64,000 nucleotides of DNA, from positions 186,001 to 250,000 of the forward strand of contig NZ_JANUSB010000017.1 in assembly GCF_024793895.1 (NCBI RefSeq), read 5' to 3'. The stretch is from Serratia sp. AKBS12. GTDB taxonomy: Bacteria; Pseudomonadota; Gammaproteobacteria; Enterobacterales; Enterobacteriaceae. Positions 62,940 to 64,000 of the stretch are shown in pieces. Under the pieces are notes generated by a model. That model ran no database searches, was not told where the DNA came from, and saw only the letters and a list, made by a program, of their open reading frames with translations. The translations under genes and the position numbers were made by a program. The first letter of the stretch is position 1, and each line of letters opens with the position of its first letter.

Positions 62940-64000
62940 GTGTCTGAATTGTCTCAACTTTCACCACAGCCGCTGTGGGATATTTTTGCCAAAATCTGCT
63001 CTATTCCTCACCCGTCCTACCATGAAGAACAGCTGGCACAGCACATCCTCTCATGGGCGAAAGAAAAAAACCTGCACGCCGAACGCGATGCCGTTGGCAA
63101 CATTCTGCTACGCAAGCCAGCCACCAAAGGCATGGAAAACCGCAAGCCGGTCGCCCTGCAGGCGCATCTGGACATGGTGCCGCAGAAAAACAACGATACT
63201 CAGCACGACTTCACCAAAGATCCGATTCAACCATACATTGACGGCGAATGGATCAAGGCTCGCGGCACCACGCTGGGCGCCGACAACGGCATCGGCATGG
63301 CCTCGGCACTGGCGGTGCTGGCAGATGACAGCGTTGAGCACGGCCCGCTGGAAGTATTGCTGACCATGACCGAAGAAGCCGGCATGGACGGCGCCTTTGG
63401 TCTGCAACCCAACTGGCTGCAAGCGGAGATCCTGATCAACACCGACTCCGAGGAAGAAGGCGAAATCTATATGGGTTGCGCCGGTGGAATTGACTTCATT
63501 ACTACCCTACCCCTGCAACGCGAAGCGCTGCCAGCCGGTTACCAAACGCTGAAACTGACCATCAAAGGGCTGAAAGGCGGCCATTCCGGTGCCGATATCC
63601 ATCTGGGGCTGGGTAACGCCAACAAACTACTGGCGCGCTTCCTGTTTGATCATGCGCCGCAGTTGAATCTGCGCCTGCTGGAGCTGAACGGCGGCACGCT
63701 GCGCAATGCCATCCCACGTGAAGCCTTTGCCAGTGTGGCAGTACCGGCCGATCGGGTTGACGAACTGAAAGCGCTGAGCCAGGCGTTCCTGGCCACGCTG
63801 CAAAACGAGCTGGCCGCCAAGGAAAAGAACATTACCGTGTTGCTGGAGCCGACTACCAGCGCATTGCAAGGGTTGAACGCCGACAGCCAGCACCGTTTCC
63901 TGGCGCTGCTCAACGGTACGCCAAACGGCGTGATCCGCATGAGCGACGCGGTGAAAGGCGTGGTTGAAACCTCGCTCAACCTCGGCGTGGTCACCACCGG
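62940..64000 (+). CDS. pepD: PepD, aminoacyl-histidine dipeptidase, cut by the window end
   Basis: The first 353 residues of a cytosolic M20-family peptidase that splits Xaa-His and other dipeptides. The start is a GTG (62940) after ACAGGAG. Metal-binding motifs ALQAHLDMVPQ, GADNGIGMASALAV, LTMTEEAGMDGAFG and NTDSEEEGEI are present. About 130 residues are missing beyond the window. The frame differs from that of the longer ATG frame overlapping the start. Confidence 0.95.
   Translation, partial: MSELSQLSPQPLWDIFAKICSIPHPSYHEEQLAQHILSWAKEKNLHAERDAVGNILLRKPATKGMENRKPVALQAHLDMVPQKNNDTQHDFTKDPIQPYIDGEWIKARGTTLGADNGIGMASALAVLADDSVEHGPLEVLLTMTEEAGMDGAFGLQPNWLQAEILINTDSEEEGEIYMGCAGGIDFITTLPLQREALPAGYQTLKLTIKGLKGGHSGADIHLGLGNANKLLARFLFDHAPQLNLRLLELNGGTLRNAIPREAFASVAVPADRVDELKALSQAFLATLQNELAAKEKNITVLLEPTTSALQGLNADSQHRFLALLNGTPNGVIRMSDAVKGVVETSLNLGVVTT

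Noticed and set aside
62839..63363. 174-codon frame starting upstream of pepD
   Set aside because: It is in another frame; the GTG frame from 62940 carries all PepD motifs and continues to the window end.

Overview
This is a chromosomal window from an enterobacterium of the Yersiniaceae, most likely Serratia. That placement is inferred from protein resemblance and from gene order. Three E. coli-like blocks are recognisable: proY-brnQ-phoR-phoB-sbcD-sbcC, mak-rdgC-ppnP-aroM...yaiA...aroL, and thrW-proA-proB-crl-frsA-gpt-pepD. Each carries genes that E. coli lacks at that place, and phoE is missing between crl and proB.

Region 1 (1-14 kb): a small lipoprotein, proline and branched-chain amino acid carriers, a MetE-core protein behind a tandem array of MetJ boxes, a PstS-like protein fused to the phoBR operon behind a Pho box, the SbcCD nuclease, fructokinase and RdgC. 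Region 2 (14-22 kb): ppnP, then aroM in an operon with a DUF1177 protein and an OPT-type transporter, followed by an IclR regulator. Near-identical palindromes precede the transporter and the regulator, so the four genes look like one regulated but uncharacterised system. yaiA, an NTF2-like protein, an AraC regulator and a TyrR-type aroL promoter follow.

Region 3 (22-39 kb) is accessory metabolism: acetyltransferases, a Fur-controlled binding protein and TonB receptor, methyltransferases, a phytase-like secreted protein with a Pho box, AqpZ, several regulators paired with small enzymes (pirin/LysR, VOC/DeoR, methyltransferase/XRE), DUF2076, DUF333 and DUF2501 proteins, and PagP. Region 4 (40-48 kb) handles aromatic and small-molecule metabolism: ipdC, a DUF1615 lipoprotein, tehB, leuE, and feaB/feaR with two FeaR-type sites before feaB. 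ipdC and feaB together could turn aryl-pyruvates into aryl-acetates.

Region 5 (48-57.4 kb) looks hypervariable and abuts tRNA-Thr(CGU). It holds a copper-binding four-helix protein, a broken LysR gene, the oxygen-dependent methionine synthase pair mesX-mesD, a hydrolase remnant, a TetR/hydrolase/EamA cassette, an HxlR/NmrA pair, and a second type of tryptophanyl-tRNA synthetase. Upstream of that synthetase I find a leader peptide with tandem Trp codons and mutually exclusive hairpins, a complete-looking trp-type attenuator. Region 6 (57.4-64 kb) is conserved core ending inside pepD.

The strongest candidates for new biology are the Trp-codon attenuator of the auxiliary trpS (57.04-57.17 kb) and the AroM/DUF1177/OPT/IclR module (15.4-19.7 kb).
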